From Kwoniella bestiolae CBS 10118 (Eukaryota > Basidiomycota > Tremellomycetes > Tremellales > Cryptococcaceae), in NCBI RefSeq assembly GCF_000512585.2, contig NC_089243.1, positions 2,046,001 to 2,110,000 on the forward strand: a stretch of 64,000 nt of DNA, given 5' to 3'. The notes under the pieces were generated by a model that saw only the letters and a program-made list of their open reading frames with translations, was not told the DNA's origin and made no database searches. Positions 11,886 to 23,473 of the stretch are shown one piece after another (positions within the stretch are counted from its first letter, which is position 1; every line of letters begins with the position of its first letter). The position numbers and the translations under genes are program-made.

Positions 11886-12048
11886 GGATTCGTGTTCAAC
11901 TAGTTGGAGAACAAGTTACGTCTTTCCTGGACAATCTCGATAACGTGTCTGACATTCTGTAGTATTGACCACTCTCGCGTCCATCAAACATAGCTTCCCT
12001 ATAATTGATCTTATCACGTTGAAGGATCCTATCTTTTCTGTATTCAGC

Positions 12049-12693
12049 ATGCCTGCCGACAAGACCGCAATGACTAGTCTAGCATCCTGCTATGATTGTC
12101 AAAGGCAATGGCAAGATCATGCCAGAAGGGCGGATAACAATTACATGTGCTTTAAGAACATCCTAAAACGTGTAAAGGCATCAGAACATCACAGTGAAAT
12201 CGTCAAGGAGCACACACTCGGACCGCCTGACCTCTCATATCTAATCAAAGAAGTGAGATCTATCCCCATGACTGGCGGCACAGACATCAATCGCTCGAGC
12301 ACTCTCGATGTGCCGACCACTTTCAGCTGGAATGGCGGAGTCTATGTGCACAGGCCCGGATGTACCAGTCGGGATTGTTCTGGCTGGAACGCTCGTGATT
12401 ATCCGAGCGGTAATCCTCCTGGTAACCAAGGGACATTCGGTAGTGATCAAAAGTGGATGTGTCGTTCTTCAAACGATCAGGCTGTCCAAGAATCTTTAAT
12501 TCCAAAGGGGCAACAATCGTCCTCTCTTTCCCAAGCGGGCAGTCCAGCGGGACTTTTCGAGCAGATCGTATTTGATGGGCTACAAGACAACAAATACACA
12601 GTATTACATAATTGGAGACCTTCCCACATGACCGAACTACCTGTCCAATCCATACACGTGTATGGGCGTTACTATCAGCACTCAAGCTCCTGA
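12049..12693 (+). CDS. HCRP family protein 2, minimal form
   Basis: Intronless 214-residue protein, the smallest intact family copy, so it shows the core. The start at ATG 12049 gives MPADK; the upstream in-frame region has no ATG. It has VHRPGCTSRDCSGW (H-x3-C-x4-C-x-G-W) at about 12349-12390, then KWMCRSS as the possible fourth ligand, and VLHNWRPSH close to the C-terminus as the RP motif. The N-terminal third has extra Cys (SCYDCQRQW). No signal peptide or membrane segment is visible. Function unknown. A TATA box stands 171 nt upstream, which suggests the gene has its own promoter rather than being read from the previous gene. Confidence 0.7.
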   Translation: MPADKTAMTSLASCYDCQRQWQDHARRADNNYMCFKNILKRVKASEHHSEIVKEHTLGPPDLSYLIKEVRSIPMTGGTDINRSSTLDVPTTFSWNGGVYVHRPGCTSRDCSGWNARDYPSGNPPGNQGTFGSDQKWMCRSSNDQAVQESLIPKGQQSSSLSQAGSPAGLFEQIVFDGLQDNKYTVLHNWRPSHMTELPVQSIHVYGRYYQHSSS

Positions 12694-13255
12694 TGGCTCC
12701 AATGCTGTAACTTAATGGCGCTCTATATTGTGCATGGTAGGTGGTCAACGGATAGAAGACGGTACTGCATCGGGATTTCCTTAAGTGGCTGGATCGATGA
12801 CTTCTGTTTCTATGTCTTTCTTAGCAGTAAGGTGGTAGCATGACTAAGTAAATTCATTTTCGTGTATATAGAAATAGGGTCTGCAACGATGTGACTTCAT
12901 GACAAATCGTGAGAACCGGGTGACAGACCAGTAGTCTTCTGGGTGACAACAGGGCCACGATGGATTATGTCTCCTTTCCTTTCTTTGCGCCTCCTTTCGG
13001 GTTTGGGGATAGGTGTCACCCTGTAAGTGTCCGGTACTGATCTCTCGATCGCGGTGCGCATATGGAACGGGTGGCGAGTGAATCCGTGTGGTTCACGGAC
13101 TCCCACATATCAACGATATCGCGCATCAAAGCATAGATATCCCAACTTGGCTCTTTTCGAGCCTCATTCCCTAAAAGCAGGACCAACTCGAAAACCCTTT
13201 CTATCCTTCAAAATTGGCAGCTGTCACCCAAGTCCCACCAACTGCCTGTATCATT

Positions 13256-14356
13256 ATGAGCCAACCAAGTTCGTCCCGTCTCGATCCTCGGGAAACGTAT
13301 GAACCATCCGCGTATCAGTGCAAATCCCCTCCCACGTACAATTGCGAACCCGTAACATATCTCAAAACCTCTTACTCCAATTCCAAAGCGGGGACAGCCC
13401 ACTCTAAAATACCAAAGCGGGAATTCAAATCGATACGGGAAGAGTTGAGATTACCGGGATACAAAAAGATACTATGCAGCCACGATAATCAAGAGTTTGA
13501 AGAGCCTTATAATATTGTTAGACGATCTCTGGTTACTCCCATGTCGGATATTCCTGATAAATTTAAACCCCCCGATGAGGCCAATGGGAGTTTGAGAATC
13601 GATGATGAGTATACGTGGGATGGTCAACTATGTTTACATACCTTGAAACCTTTTCGATGCCATTCTGGAAATTGTCTGGTATGGACCGATAAGGATTTCA
13701 CTCGTATCGTGAAAACCGATTCCCAGGGCAGGGACCAGTGGAAGATGAAAAGCAATGGTGTAACCGTGTGGGACAGTCGGCTCGAGCCGAGAAGGGAGAA
13801 ATCCACTTGGAGATGTAAGAGATCTAGTCGATGTAGACGATATGTCAGAAATGACTTGATTGTGAATGACAGAGAAGATTCAAGATTGATGGATTTGGCA
13901 AGAGAATTTGGTAATTTCAAGTTCAAATCTAGTCTGTACGTGTATAGACCTCTTTACCGCGAGGCACGACCAAGCAAGTTATACTCGAAGGATTTCAATC
14001 GTAAGCTCAATCCTTGGATTGCTCAGCAACGTGCTGCAATTGGGAACGAAATCGACGGACCACTGAGCGGACCGCAATCGCAATCGATGACCGATTGTAG
14101 TAGTACTGCCACTTGGAGTGATAGCTTCGACTTACATGCCGACGCGATGACGCCAAGAAGTGATAATACCGTGACGCTCAGTGTGATCGAACAAAATCTA
14201 CCGATTGAAGAAGAGTCTCGGGAGCAGATATACGAAGAGATCATACGAGAAATTGATGATTATCGGTCGATGAGTGAAGAATGTGGTACTGGATCCTCGT
14301 ACGATTCGCACCATAACGATGATGATGATAGCCAGGACCAGAGTTGGGTCAGTTAG
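13256..14356 (+). CDS. HCRP family protein 3, divergent H-C-C spacing
   Basis: Intronless frame; ATG 13256 gives 366 residues starting MSQPSSS. The H-C-C pattern is altered: LHTLKPFRCHSGNCLVW has six rather than three residues between His and the first Cys, keeps C-x4-C, and replaces the usual Gly with Val before Trp. A later Cys pair (TWRCKRSSRCRRY) could supply more ligands. The RP motif is LYVYRPLY at about 13933-13956. The C-terminal 80 residues are acidic and Ser-rich, ending DDDSQDQSWVS. It runs convergent to ATP16, with about 160 nt between stop codons. Confidence 0.65.
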   Translation: MSQPSSSRLDPRETYEPSAYQCKSPPTYNCEPVTYLKTSYSNSKAGTAHSKIPKREFKSIREELRLPGYKKILCSHDNQEFEEPYNIVRRSLVTPMSDIPDKFKPPDEANGSLRIDDEYTWDGQLCLHTLKPFRCHSGNCLVWTDKDFTRIVKTDSQGRDQWKMKSNGVTVWDSRLEPRREKSTWRCKRSSRCRRYVRNDLIVNDREDSRLMDLAREFGNFKFKSSLYVYRPLYREARPSKLYSKDFNRKLNPWIAQQRAAIGNEIDGPLSGPQSQSMTDCSSTATWSDSFDLHADAMTPRSDNTVTLSVIEQNLPIEEESREQIYEEIIREIDDYRSMSEECGTGSSYDSHHNDDDDSQDQSWVS

Positions 14357-14517
14357 CGGGACCCATGTCCAGTCTTCAGTACGAGGAGTGTGATTACCGC
14401 AGTTAGTGATAGACGTATTTGAATATATCACTCCGAGTTTAGTTCCATATATCATGTCATATGATTGTTTTGATTTCTATCCTTCCATTACACACTCTAC
14501 GCTACATGACGAGCAGA

Positions 14518-15684
14518 TTATTTAGCAAGAGCAGCTTGGAGACCCTCGTACACTTCAACTTCAATTCTAGCTTCGGCCTTTTCTGATTCGGGAGCGGAAG
14601 ACGAGAGCACTCGGTTGGCATCGGCGAGACCTGATCGGATGTTCTGCAGACAGGTAATCGTCAGATCAGTACACCGTATTTCTCGTATGGCCATGTGGGA
14701 AGTGACCCCCTTTTAACCATCTGAAAAGATCTGTAACTCACCTCTGGGGAGAAGTTGTCAAGAGGGTAGGCTTCGACAGCGTTAATGGTGAGGGTGTTGT
14801 TTCCGTGGACGGTAGCGAAACCGGATGAAACTAGAGTAAGACCAGGCAATTGTTAGGACTTGATCGCGGAAACTTTGACTCCATTGTGATTCCTCCGTCC
14901 CATCTCCACTCGGTCGATTCACCGAGCATTTCCCGTCAAGCGCTATTCCCTGTCCATTCCATTGGTTGGCTTTACTACGTTGGTTCTTTGTCCCTTGTCA
15001 TGCCACTAGCCTACTTTTATTTCCAAACACCATGGTGTCTCCCTGTGTATGCCTTGTTGCGTCAATCCTTTGGAATCTAAACCTCCTTCAAGCAGATTCT
15101 GCTTCTAGTACCTCTCTCGGCCGATACAAGCTATTTCGCCATTCTAACCATTCTACCCGTCGTTCTGCTGCACTTTGCCCTCCAAAAGTTCCAAACACTC
15201 ACCGAACCACTTCTTTCCAGCTTGACCGTTCTCCTCGATAACTTCTACAACACCAGCTCGGAGAGCTTCGACGGAAGCGACGTGGTTGGCGAGAACACCC
15301 ATGTCACCGGTAGCGGCTGGGATGTTCACTTGGATGACACCGGCTGAGGAGTAGAGGGACTGTTGTTAAATGGTTGATCGGATGAATATAACGACAAGAG
15401 TCGGGTGGGTTTATGTTATGATAGATTGAGTTATCGATGATAAAGTGTTACGAGGGAAATGACGAAAACATCATTGTCAGTTAAGACGTCCTCTCCCTCA
15501 TCATCAAATCACCCGTGTTACAAGTAGAGAAGCACGATCAACCCACCTGATGAGGCAACACCAGACTCAATTGCAATTTCCCATCGGCACCAGCAGCTTC
15601 AGCGTAACCTCTTCGGGCCATTCGAACGGCCGAAGCTTGTCGAGGGAGAGCTCGGAGGGAAGAAGTGAGTCGAGAAGCGAACAT
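14518..15684 (-). CDS. ATP16: mitochondrial F1F0 ATP synthase subunit delta
   Basis: Central-stalk subunit of complex V (equivalent to bacterial epsilon), which couples proton flow to rotation. Exons are 15684-15547, 15359-15203, 14830-14742 and 14643-14518; the frames join to give 169 residues, a normal length. The first about 33 residues are a basic, Ser/Ala/Arg-rich import signal (MFASRLTSSLRALPRQ) ending near RRGYAEAAG. The beta-sandwich shows family hallmarks: LQLSLVLPHQ, VIQVNIPAATGDMGVLANHV, VSSGFATV, and the C-terminal helix pair (NIRSGLADANRVL, AEARIEVEVYEGLQAALAK). The third intron, between SPE and NIR, splits the domain just before the helices. It is tail-to-tail with HCRP-3 and divergent from UTP14. 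Confidence 0.93.
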
Positions 15685-16122
15685 TTTTAGGTGGTTTTCT
15701 GTAGGATAGCAGGTGAGCGAATGGTCCTGCGGTGGGTGGGGTGACAAGTAGGCTTACAAGGATTGATGGTGGTAGACCAGGTAATATACAGTATTCGACA
15801 CTGTTAATGTTGAACCTCACATCCTCTGCAATCCAACGACGACAACCATACAAAGGTGACAGTGAGAGAACAGCTACTGTCACAGCCAATGGACGATCCG
15901 AATCACCGCGGATATTACCAATGTGGCACTTGCAGCTCCCTGCTAAATGAGCATTCCACATAAGTTTTTACGGTACGGTGACCTCCACCTGATCCGTCCT
16001 TGTGTTTCTCAACTTTTTTGGATTTTTGAATTTGGGATACAGCCAATATAGAACCTGTTATATCTATCTTGGAGGAGACATCTGTAGTAGATGCCGATAT
16101 CAACATATTCTGTCGAGTCACA

Positions 16123-19100
16123 ATGGCAAGAGGATCACAGCCCTTCTCAGCGTCAACCTCAACAGGTAACAAGAAGAGCAAACCCATCAGCTCAGCAAAA
16201 GCAAAGAGGAGACAAGACCCATCCAACGCTTATACGTTCTTACCATCTTTACCTAAACGACACCGAACATCCGCGGCTCAATTATCAGTATCCAAAGATG
16301 AACTCGAATCTGCAGGACCATCTAGAAGGAGAGATAAAGATTCCGATGATGAAGATGAAGATATGCAAAGTAGGATCAAGAAAGTAGCGATGATGATTGC
16401 CGATGATGAGAACACCGGCGAAATCGATAGCGATGAGTCTGATATTGATTCGGATGAAGCTTGGGAATCGGATGGCAGTGATGAAGAGAGATGGGGGGGT
16501 GTGTTTAGAGAGCTGGACAAAGGGAAGGGTAAGAAGGGGAAATCAAAGGCGAAGGAAGTGGTCAGAAAGGTTGGTCTAGCCTTGCATTGGATTCAGATCA
16601 AGATATGGAGTCGAGCTGACTATTACCTTTCCTCTTAGCCCGCGAAACCCCTCACTGTCAATCTCGATGAAAGTGATGAAGAAGAAACCTCCAAGTCCAA
16701 GGGAAAGGGAAAGAAAGTCGCCGGAGCATCATCGCCGATAGACGAGGACGATGAAGATGACGAGGAAATTAGCGATGAAGATGATGAGCTAGACGAGGAT
16801 GAGGACGAGGATGAGAAGATGGCGGCAGAAAGTGAGAATGATGACGAAGAGGATGATAGCGAGGAGGATGAAGAAGAGGGATCTAATCTTGAGCTTCCCT
16901 TCGATTCGGAGGATGAGGACTCTGAGAACCTTGATGGCCTCGATGCTTTCGTCGACTCGCTTGCTTCGGCTGATAAGAAGCGGAAGGCGGGTGGCGAAGA
17001 GGGTGACGCAGAAGAAGGGTCGAAGAAACGGAGGGTCTTGCCTGTAGTTTCGGGTCCTGGTCTCAAGGATAACGGTGATCTTGCACTTAAAAACAGTAAG
17101 TATGACACTCATCAACCTCTAGCACATAACTGAATTTCTATCCCACTAGATCAAAAGCTCGACCTCTCATCTCTCATATCGTCACATCCCTCACTTTCTG
17201 GAGCATCTGCTCTCCTTCCTTCCAAATCCGACAACAAGACTTCCACCTCCATACTAAAACAAGGGTTGGTCTCAGCGCCCTTACCGACCGTCGTACAAGA
17301 ACGATTAGACCGAGAAGCAGCATATGAAAAGACCAAGGAGGAAGGTCAAAAATGGGCTGGTGTGATGAAACGAGTCAAGGAAGCCGAACACCTGTCATTT
17401 CCTCTACAACCTGAACAGCGAGGTGGTGTAAAATCGACCAACGAGGTTTTAGCAGGATTCAAACCTGGAAATAAACTTGAATCTGCTGTTACAGCTCTAC
17501 TAAACAAGGCGAACCTCACAGAAGATAGTATGACTAAGAGGGAAGATCTTGCACTAGAAGCTCAGGAGATGACGCTGGAAGAAATCAAAGAAAGAAGGGA
17601 TGCGTTGAGGTATCAGAGGGAATTGATGTTCAGGGCTGAAGCGAAAGCTAAGCGAGTGGCTAAAATCAAGTCCAAGACTTTCAGAAAGCTCGCTAGGAAA
17701 CGAGCTGCCAAGGAGAACCCCGACATGGATCTAGAAGATCTAGAAAGATTGGATCCGGAGGCTGCTGCTGAGCAAAGAGAGAAACTCGAGAGGGATCGAG
17801 CGAGGGAAAGAGCGACGTTGAGACACGGCGCGAAGACTGGAAGATGGGCTCGAGATGTAGGTGGAGATAGTGCTGAATTGGAAGACAGAAGAAGGGCAAA
17901 GGAAGAAATGCTCAATATGAAGGAGAAATTGCAAAGGAAAATCATGGGTAAAGACGAAGGGTCAGACTCTGAATCTGAATCCGAAGAAGAGTCGGGCGAA
18001 GATGAGGGAATCATTAAATCTAGAGCATTCGATCAATTGGCTGCGCTAGACGCCAAGAACGCAGCTGATCTGGAAACGAACGGTAAAGCTGGAAAAGGAT
18101 TGATGCAGATGGCGTTTATGAAGAAGGCACAGGAGAGGGAGATGAAGAAGGTTGCGGAGACTGAGGCGGAACTGAGGAGAGATATCGAGATGTTCGGTGA
18201 GGAACGTGGGAGTGATGATGACGAGGATGATGATGAAGAAGAGGAGAGACCTAGTATGTTGAGAGTTGGTGGTAACGAAGGGAGAATGGTATTCTCTGGA
18301 CCTCAAGGTGTAAGTTCGTTGCCAGATTTCAAGCTGAAAATCTGCGCCTCCGCTGACAGTATCGTTTACAGACTTCTGCTCCTCAAGAGGATCTATCGCC
18401 GGAACCCGCTCCAGTCAAACGACCCTCGGCCCTATCCAGACCTCGTGAACCCACTCCACCCATCGATGACCCTCTGCCAGACCATAACCCATGGTTGACC
18501 TCTACCTCTTCAGCCGGACCATCCCGAAAGCGAAATGCATTAGTTGGAGCAGCCAATGCCAAGGCAGAAGACAAAACTACCAGAGCATTGAAGAGGGCCG
18601 TAAAAGGCAAAGACGCTGAATTGGATGACGAAAAAGTCGAGATATCCCTAGAAGCCAAATCGACTGTCAACGGTAAAGGGAAGAACAAGAAAGCTGCTCA
18701 ACCTGTCAGTGGAGATGCGGGTGGAAATAGTAGTGAAGATGAAGATGAGGAATTGATGCCTATATCTGGCAAGGGTATTAAAGCTTTCAAACAGCGTGAT
18801 TTGGTTGCGCAGGCATTTGCGGGTGATAATGTGGTAGAAGAGTTTGCTAGAGAGAAGGAGAAGCAGGTTGAGATGGATGCACCGAAGGTTGAAGATACTT
18901 CTTTACCTGGATGGGTAAGTTCTATCCTATTTGACCCAGAGTCCATAGTCGGACATGATCGGTAACTGATGTATAATGGTTGTAGGGCTCATGGGGTGGT
19001 AAAGGCGCGAAGAAGAAGAAGCATGTCAACCCCAAGTTCCTCGTCAAGACAGCAGGCATCGAACCCACCCAACGAAAGGACTTTAGCAGATCCAACGTCA

Positions 19101-19407
19101 TCATCACCGAGAAGAAAGATAAGAAAGCTTCTCAACACTTATTACAAGACTTGCCATACCCTTACACCTCGAAGGAACAATACGAGAGGAGCTTCAACAA
19201 TCCCGTGGGGAGCGAATGGAACTCTAGGAGCGGGTTCCAGAAAGGGACTCTGCCTAGGGTCGTTAAGAAGGTGAGTTTGGTTTACCCGTTCTTGGTTGTT
19301 CTGTGCAGATCAAACGAGGAGATCTTAATGGGTGGATTCGCTCATGCTGATTTGCTTCGCTTTCGTAGCCTGGAGCGATTATCGAACCTGTTCGAAGGAT
19401 GTTTTAG
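16123..19407 (+). CDS. UTP14: U3 small nucleolar RNA-associated protein 14
   Basis: SSU-processome component that in yeast activates the DEAH helicase Dhr1 during 18S rRNA maturation; nucleolar. Exons are 16123-16569, 16639-17095, 17150-18309, 18372-18914, 18986-19270 and 19379-19407 with a short last exon beginning near 19369; the reading frame gives about 976 residues. Long acidic runs (EDDEDDEEISDEDDELDEDE) dominate the second exon. The conserved Utp14 core includes the basic helix region near 17640-17740 (KAKRVAKIKSKTFRKLARKR) and RHGAKTGRW near 17825. The hallmark C-terminal end is present: GSWGGKGAKKKK, then DLPYPYTSKEQYERS and PRVVKKPGAIIEPV just before the stop. The start ATG lies in MARGSQPF and opens a Ser/Lys-rich N-terminus. 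Confidence 0.93.
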
Positions 19408-19742
19408 AGGCTCTACGAATCTTCTGACTTATGCCAACCAATTCGTTAATTCGCAAGAAGCTGGGCTTTTCGGTATTGTCATCAGTAATTTTTTGCATGA
19501 CGGTATACAAGCGCGCGAGGAAATAGACAAACTTGATCCAATCGTACACCTCTCTCAGACAAGGGTGTTTGTAGAACTGCTCATGCATCTCAAGATAATT
19601 AGTACTTATACTTATGGAATGAAGGGGGTCTGAACGCAAGATTCGAGAGTTGGAAGGCTTTGGACAAGTTAAAAAAAAGGTTATTCATCCATTTCCAACC
19701 ACATTTGAATGATATGACAGAATCCGCATAGGGTCAGTAAAC

Positions 19743-20588
19743 TCAGCGTTTAATGGGCAAAAATTCGAATCTGGGGACCACCGAAATTGTTTTCGAAACT
19801 TCCATAGCATCGCTGTTATGATCAGTCTGATCATCTCCACCTTGTTGGGATCCTTGTCCGGCCGCACCCAGATCAGGTCTATAGGTGTAGACTGAGTTTC
19901 CTATAAGGGTTCCTCGAATGAAGGGAACTCCAGCGACGGATATACGGACCATCTTCGGATTGACCGCTTTTTCTTGTGCGAGGATTGATATGATCTGATG
20001 ATCTTCCAATGCTTCATGTGTATATCTTTCTTCCGGACTTTCGTCATTACACTTGTAGTCGGATAGATTGTCCTGATCAGCATCTTCCGGTCCAAGGTCC
20101 AGCGAAAACCCTGAGCAGTCCAAAGCCCGACAATCCGGATGGTGAACAACATCGGAACCCGTATCATCGAAGACTAGGAAATGAGCGTACTTTGCAGAGG
20201 GATCTTCTAGCCATTTCTCAATCTCGGGGTTGAGCTTTGCCATTTGATCCTTTGTCCATTCGGGCACGTCAAACACAAGATCGGAATCTTTCCCTTGAAC
20301 GGTGTCTCGCAGATGTCGCTCAGAACCTAATGAAGGTTCAGCTGAAGGGTGGACAGGTACGGTGAACCCCGCAAACACCATGCTTGGTATAAATTCTACC
20401 GAGTCGCGCAAAGTACTATATAGATGAGAGCGAGTCTCTGGGAATCTGTGAAAACCGGATTCGGCCTGACCTGCATTCAATGCCCGTGATCCGGTGAGTC
20501 GAAAGATGTACGATACCTTTTGGCGTCCTTCCACTTTCATGTCCGAGGGCTCCGACCAGCCTTCACTGTCTAAATTGGCCGAAGACAT
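19743..20588 (-). CDS. HCRP family protein 4
   Basis: Intronless, 281 residues from ATG 20588 (MSSANLDSEGW). The start is chosen because sister copies begin at the same point with GWS-x-P (here GWSEPSD). Order of features: GWS-x-P near the N-terminus; FHRFPETRSHLY and FAGFTVPVHP shared with the two neighbours; ERHLRD; then YAHFLVF; the metal-like motif VVHHPDCRALDCSGF at about 20090-20134; DYKCNDES; and the RP motif VYTYRPDL at about 19873-19896. It has no signal peptide or membrane helix. A TATA run lies about 100 nt upstream. It is head-to-tail with two more copies on the minus strand. Function unknown. Confidence 0.72.
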   Translation of the reverse strand: MSSANLDSEGWSEPSDMKVEGRQKVSYIFRLTGSRALNAGQAESGFHRFPETRSHLYSTLRDSVEFIPSMVFAGFTVPVHPSAEPSLGSERHLRDTVQGKDSDLVFDVPEWTKDQMAKLNPEIEKWLEDPSAKYAHFLVFDDTGSDVVHHPDCRALDCSGFSLDLGPEDADQDNLSDYKCNDESPEERYTHEALEDHQIISILAQEKAVNPKMVRISVAGVPFIRGTLIGNSVYTYRPDLGAAGQGSQQGGDDQTDHNSDAMEVSKTISVVPRFEFLPIKR

Positions 20589-20684
20589 AATTATTGGAAA
20601 ACTGTTCTTGTGGTTAGAGTATGTGAATTCCGTAGCGCACAAGAGAGGTGACTGAAAGAGTGGCAAAAGACAAACGAAAGAGCA

Positions 20685-20694
20685 ATATATATAT
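20685..20694 (-). promoter_or_regulatory. TATA box of HCRP-4
   Basis: A 10-nt alternating AT run sits about 97 nt upstream of the proposed start at 20588. Confidence 0.5.
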
Positions 20695-21241
20695 GCTGCA
20701 CCGCCAACACACCTATGTACTGTAGCTCGAGTCAGAGTAGCGTAACCGACCTGCGGTGATTTTCAGCCACGGGAAAGCTTCTCTGAAAGGATCTTCCTCC
20801 TGATGAGTTTCAGATCATCCCTTGTCTATTTCTCTACTGGGCCTAGACCAGAACCACGAGAAGACCTGAAACAGAAGGCTCTCCCGGTGGCGTTGTTAAA
20901 CCGGGATTACCACAGATGACCTCGCGCAAAGTTGAGAACATGGATCCTTTGACATCGCCGACATCGCGTACTGCACTCACTCCTGCGCCTACATTTCGGA
21001 ACTGTTCTATATGTCCAGGATACATATGCATCGATCTATAGTACTCGTGGAGCATTCAAACTTTCGGTCTCAGCCAAACTCTCATGCCAAATCTTGACCA
21101 CGAAATCGCATTGTATACAGGAAGATGGTGCATGCTTTCAACGACGTATGTGAACACATTTGTCAATCTTTGTGGATTCTGCGAGTTGTTTTGATCAAGC
21201 GAGCTTAAATATGTGGTATCAGGACATGGACTCATCTTGCG
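20695..21241. other. intergenic between HCRP-4 and HCRP-5
   Basis: About 550 nt; no convincing coding region on either strand and no repeat seen. Confidence 0.4.
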
Positions 21242-22119
21242 CTAATTCTGCCACAAGAAGAGATCGAATGAACCAGAAGGATGAAAGAGTTCCTCTCTTT
21301 TTGAGGTCATCCATTTCTCTGAAACTTCCATATCGCTGTCATCGATCTCACTGCCATCATCGATCTCAATGCCATCATCGCTCACATCTTCGAGGACCTC
21401 TTCACCCATAGGACCCAAGTCGAGTCTGTAAAGGTGGACCGACCTTTCGATGAGAGAGCTCCCATCTCTAGGATCGCGGAATCTGTCCCTTTCGATCAAG
21501 GGTTCTTGGTATAAGATTGCTCCAATGTAACGTTTATCGAGGTAATCATTGGTCCGTACATTACTTTCCGAATTACATTTGAACTTGCCATCCCTTGTGG
21601 TAATTCCATCTTCTTTCACATTTTCGTCCTTCGGATCGTACGCAACCCACCCTGGACAGTTCGTCCTGGCGCATCGAGGATGGTGAAGGACGTTCGATCC
21701 GATGACATCGCGAACCAAGAAATGGGCGTATCGCGAGTACTTCCCCCCATCCTCATTCCTGAAGAAAGAAAGGCTACTCTGGACATCTTGACTGAGATAC
21801 CTCCCACAAGATCATCAACCAGTTTGTTGTCCGCTGTACCTCTCAGATACCTCTCCACATCCGACACGCCAGGTTTGGTATTGGTATAGATGGGGATGGT
21901 AAACCCAGGGAAGGATATGCCGGGCTTACATTCCTTGATGGATATGTGTCCCGGCCGTGATTTGATATCGTACGAACCAATCCTCAACGAAGCGAGATAA
22001 GAAGACACAAATGAACGGATGAGGCAGGAAGGCGTACTCGCACATTCAGTAAGAATCGAAAATGGCTGCATAACAAAATATTCAAAGCTTGCTTGAAGAA
22101 GGAATCTGAGTCTCGCCAA
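21242..22119 (-). pseudogene. HCRP family copy 5, broken by a frameshift
   Basis: Two overlapping minus-strand frames together make one family member. The upstream frame carries SYLASLRIGSYDIKSRPG, FPGFTIPIYTNT and VERYLRG, which align with copies 4 and 6. The downstream frame carries YSRYAHFLV, VLHHPRCARTNCPGW at about 21650-21700, KFKCNSES and the RP-like VHLYRLDLG (the Pro is Leu here). The switch lies near 21795-21805: residues LSQDVQSSLS in the second frame match VSKEDILSLVS of copy 6, so coding similarity continues across the break without a gap. A 56-nt intron (GTGGGA to AATGAG) would also restore frame but would remove that conserved segment. The true start may lie upstream of 22119. 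Confidence 0.6.
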
Positions 22120-22413
22120 GGCTCGAGTTCGCTCGAAGAATGTATAAGAGTTTGGACTTCACACACAGAACACTGTAGCTTTCCCCGTCGATCTTAGTTT
22201 AGTCTTGCTCAGTCGGTTTCCGCCACTCTTGTTCCGTAGAGCTTATTGCACCACTTGCATGGATACCGTAGTAGGGTTTCATATTCTAAGTCGGTGTAGC
22301 ACTGACACTCATCATGCATATACATATGTATACCGAAATTAACACGCTAGTTTATTTCGAATCTGCTAGTTTGAATGTTCATCCGTCCTTCATTTCTTAC
22401 GCTCTCTCTCTGA

Positions 22414-23325
22414 TCACCGTGACAAAGAAGACCAACAATCGTCGAAAGGATGAAAGCTAATCTTACTTTCCGTATACAGTTCCCCACCTGACAGCTTCAA
22501 ATCAGGTCTGTAGGAATGAACGGTCAATCTCATCTCTGATTTACCGGACATGGGGAGCACGGCTGGTCTCCTGACTACACGTTCCTCCAATCCCGGCACT
22601 TCTTTGATGATCCCCTCAATCTCCCTACTGAGCACAGCAATATCCATCCAGAGGTGGGGATCCCCGGCATATTCGGTATCATCATCGTCCACTTCTCCAT
22701 CGACTGACATCTCATCTTCGGAATCATTGTATCTGTCCCGAAGGTCGTTGAGACATAAGACACCTCGACAATTCGGCTGACTACATCCGGACACATGTTT
22801 CCGCTCGGAGGTCTTAGGGGAAAAAATCAAAAATTGCGCAAAAGCAGGATCGGGGTATGCGTTGTGACCATTCTCCTTGTTTTGATCGGATGACACTAAA
22901 CTCAAGATATCTTCTTTGCTTACCTTGTTACCGGAATATTCTCTAACGTAGTTCAGGGCTTGAGGCACCACGTACCCTCTCATATATCTATCGTGGGCTG
23001 ATTCCCGTGCTTCGAGGTCTGGAGCAGTCGTATAGATGGGAACGCTAAATCCAGAGACGATGAACCCAGTTTGATGATCTTCGGAAGTTTGTTCCGTCCG
23101 GTCTTCCGTCGCCGGATGAGCACGAGTGATGCCCCCAGGTCCGTCGGTGTACGAATAAGATCTGATCTCTGGAAATTGGCGGATCCCATCAGCTAAATGA
23201 TCTGCTGATATTTTGTCGGTAGAGGAGGTCCTCAGGATGTACTTCAAGCTCGGACAAGAATCAGAGTATACTTTAGGTTTGGACCACCCTGCGCTGCTTG
23301 GAATGGATGTGGCTGGTTCGACCAT
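22414..23325 (-). CDS. HCRP family protein 6
   Basis: Intronless, 303 residues from ATG 23325 (MVEPATS), the start that places GWSKP where sister copies have it. Shared segments are IRQFPEIRSYSY, GFIVSGFSVPIYT, RYMRGYVV and FAQFLIF. The core motif is KHVSGCSQPNCRGV at about 22760-22801 (H-x3-C-x4-C-x-G, aromatic replaced by Val). The downstream Cys seen elsewhere is missing or moved (VLCLND), and an acidic insert follows (DSEDEMS...DDDDTEY). The RP motif is VHSYRPDL at about 22500-22523. A longer in-frame extension upstream has hydrophobic residues but would break the alignment with the other copies. A TATA run lies about 140 nt upstream. Confidence 0.7.
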   Translation of the reverse strand: MVEPATSIPSSAGWSKPKVYSDSCPSLKYILRTSSTDKISADHLADGIRQFPEIRSYSYTDGPGGITRAHPATEDRTEQTSEDHQTGFIVSGFSVPIYTTAPDLEARESAHDRYMRGYVVPQALNYVREYSGNKVSKEDILSLVSSDQNKENGHNAYPDPAFAQFLIFSPKTSERKHVSGCSQPNCRGVLCLNDLRDRYNDSEDEMSVDGEVDDDDTEYAGDPHLWMDIAVLSREIEGIIKEVPGLEERVVRRPAVLPMSGKSEMRLTVHSYRPDLKLSGGELYTESKISFHPFDDCWSSLSR

Positions 23326-23465
23326 ACTGAATTGAATGAGCGATGTAGCAGAAGCAGAGAAGCAGATCGCCCAGTGATGGGATGGCAAAAGCAGAAGTTG
23401 AATTGTATGTGTGATAAAGCCAAAAAGCCAAAGCCAAAGTTTGCCAGTGAGTGATGCCCTCTTGC

Positions 23466-23473
23466 ATATATAT
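23466..23473 (-). promoter_or_regulatory. TATA box of HCRP-6
   Basis: ATATATAT about 141-148 nt upstream of ATG 23325, read toward the gene. Confidence 0.45.

Larger units (their letters stand above)
11219..12048. other. intergenic between HCRP-1 and HCRP-2
   Basis: 830 nt with no convincing gene. It holds a GC-rich hairpin (11470-11493) and, nearer the next gene, a TATA box (11878-11885). Confidence 0.5.

Noticed and set aside
16635..17108. Long Ser-rich minus-strand frame
   Set aside because: It is the complement of the acidic Glu/Asp exon of UTP14; Asp/Glu codons read as Ser/Phe on the other strand.
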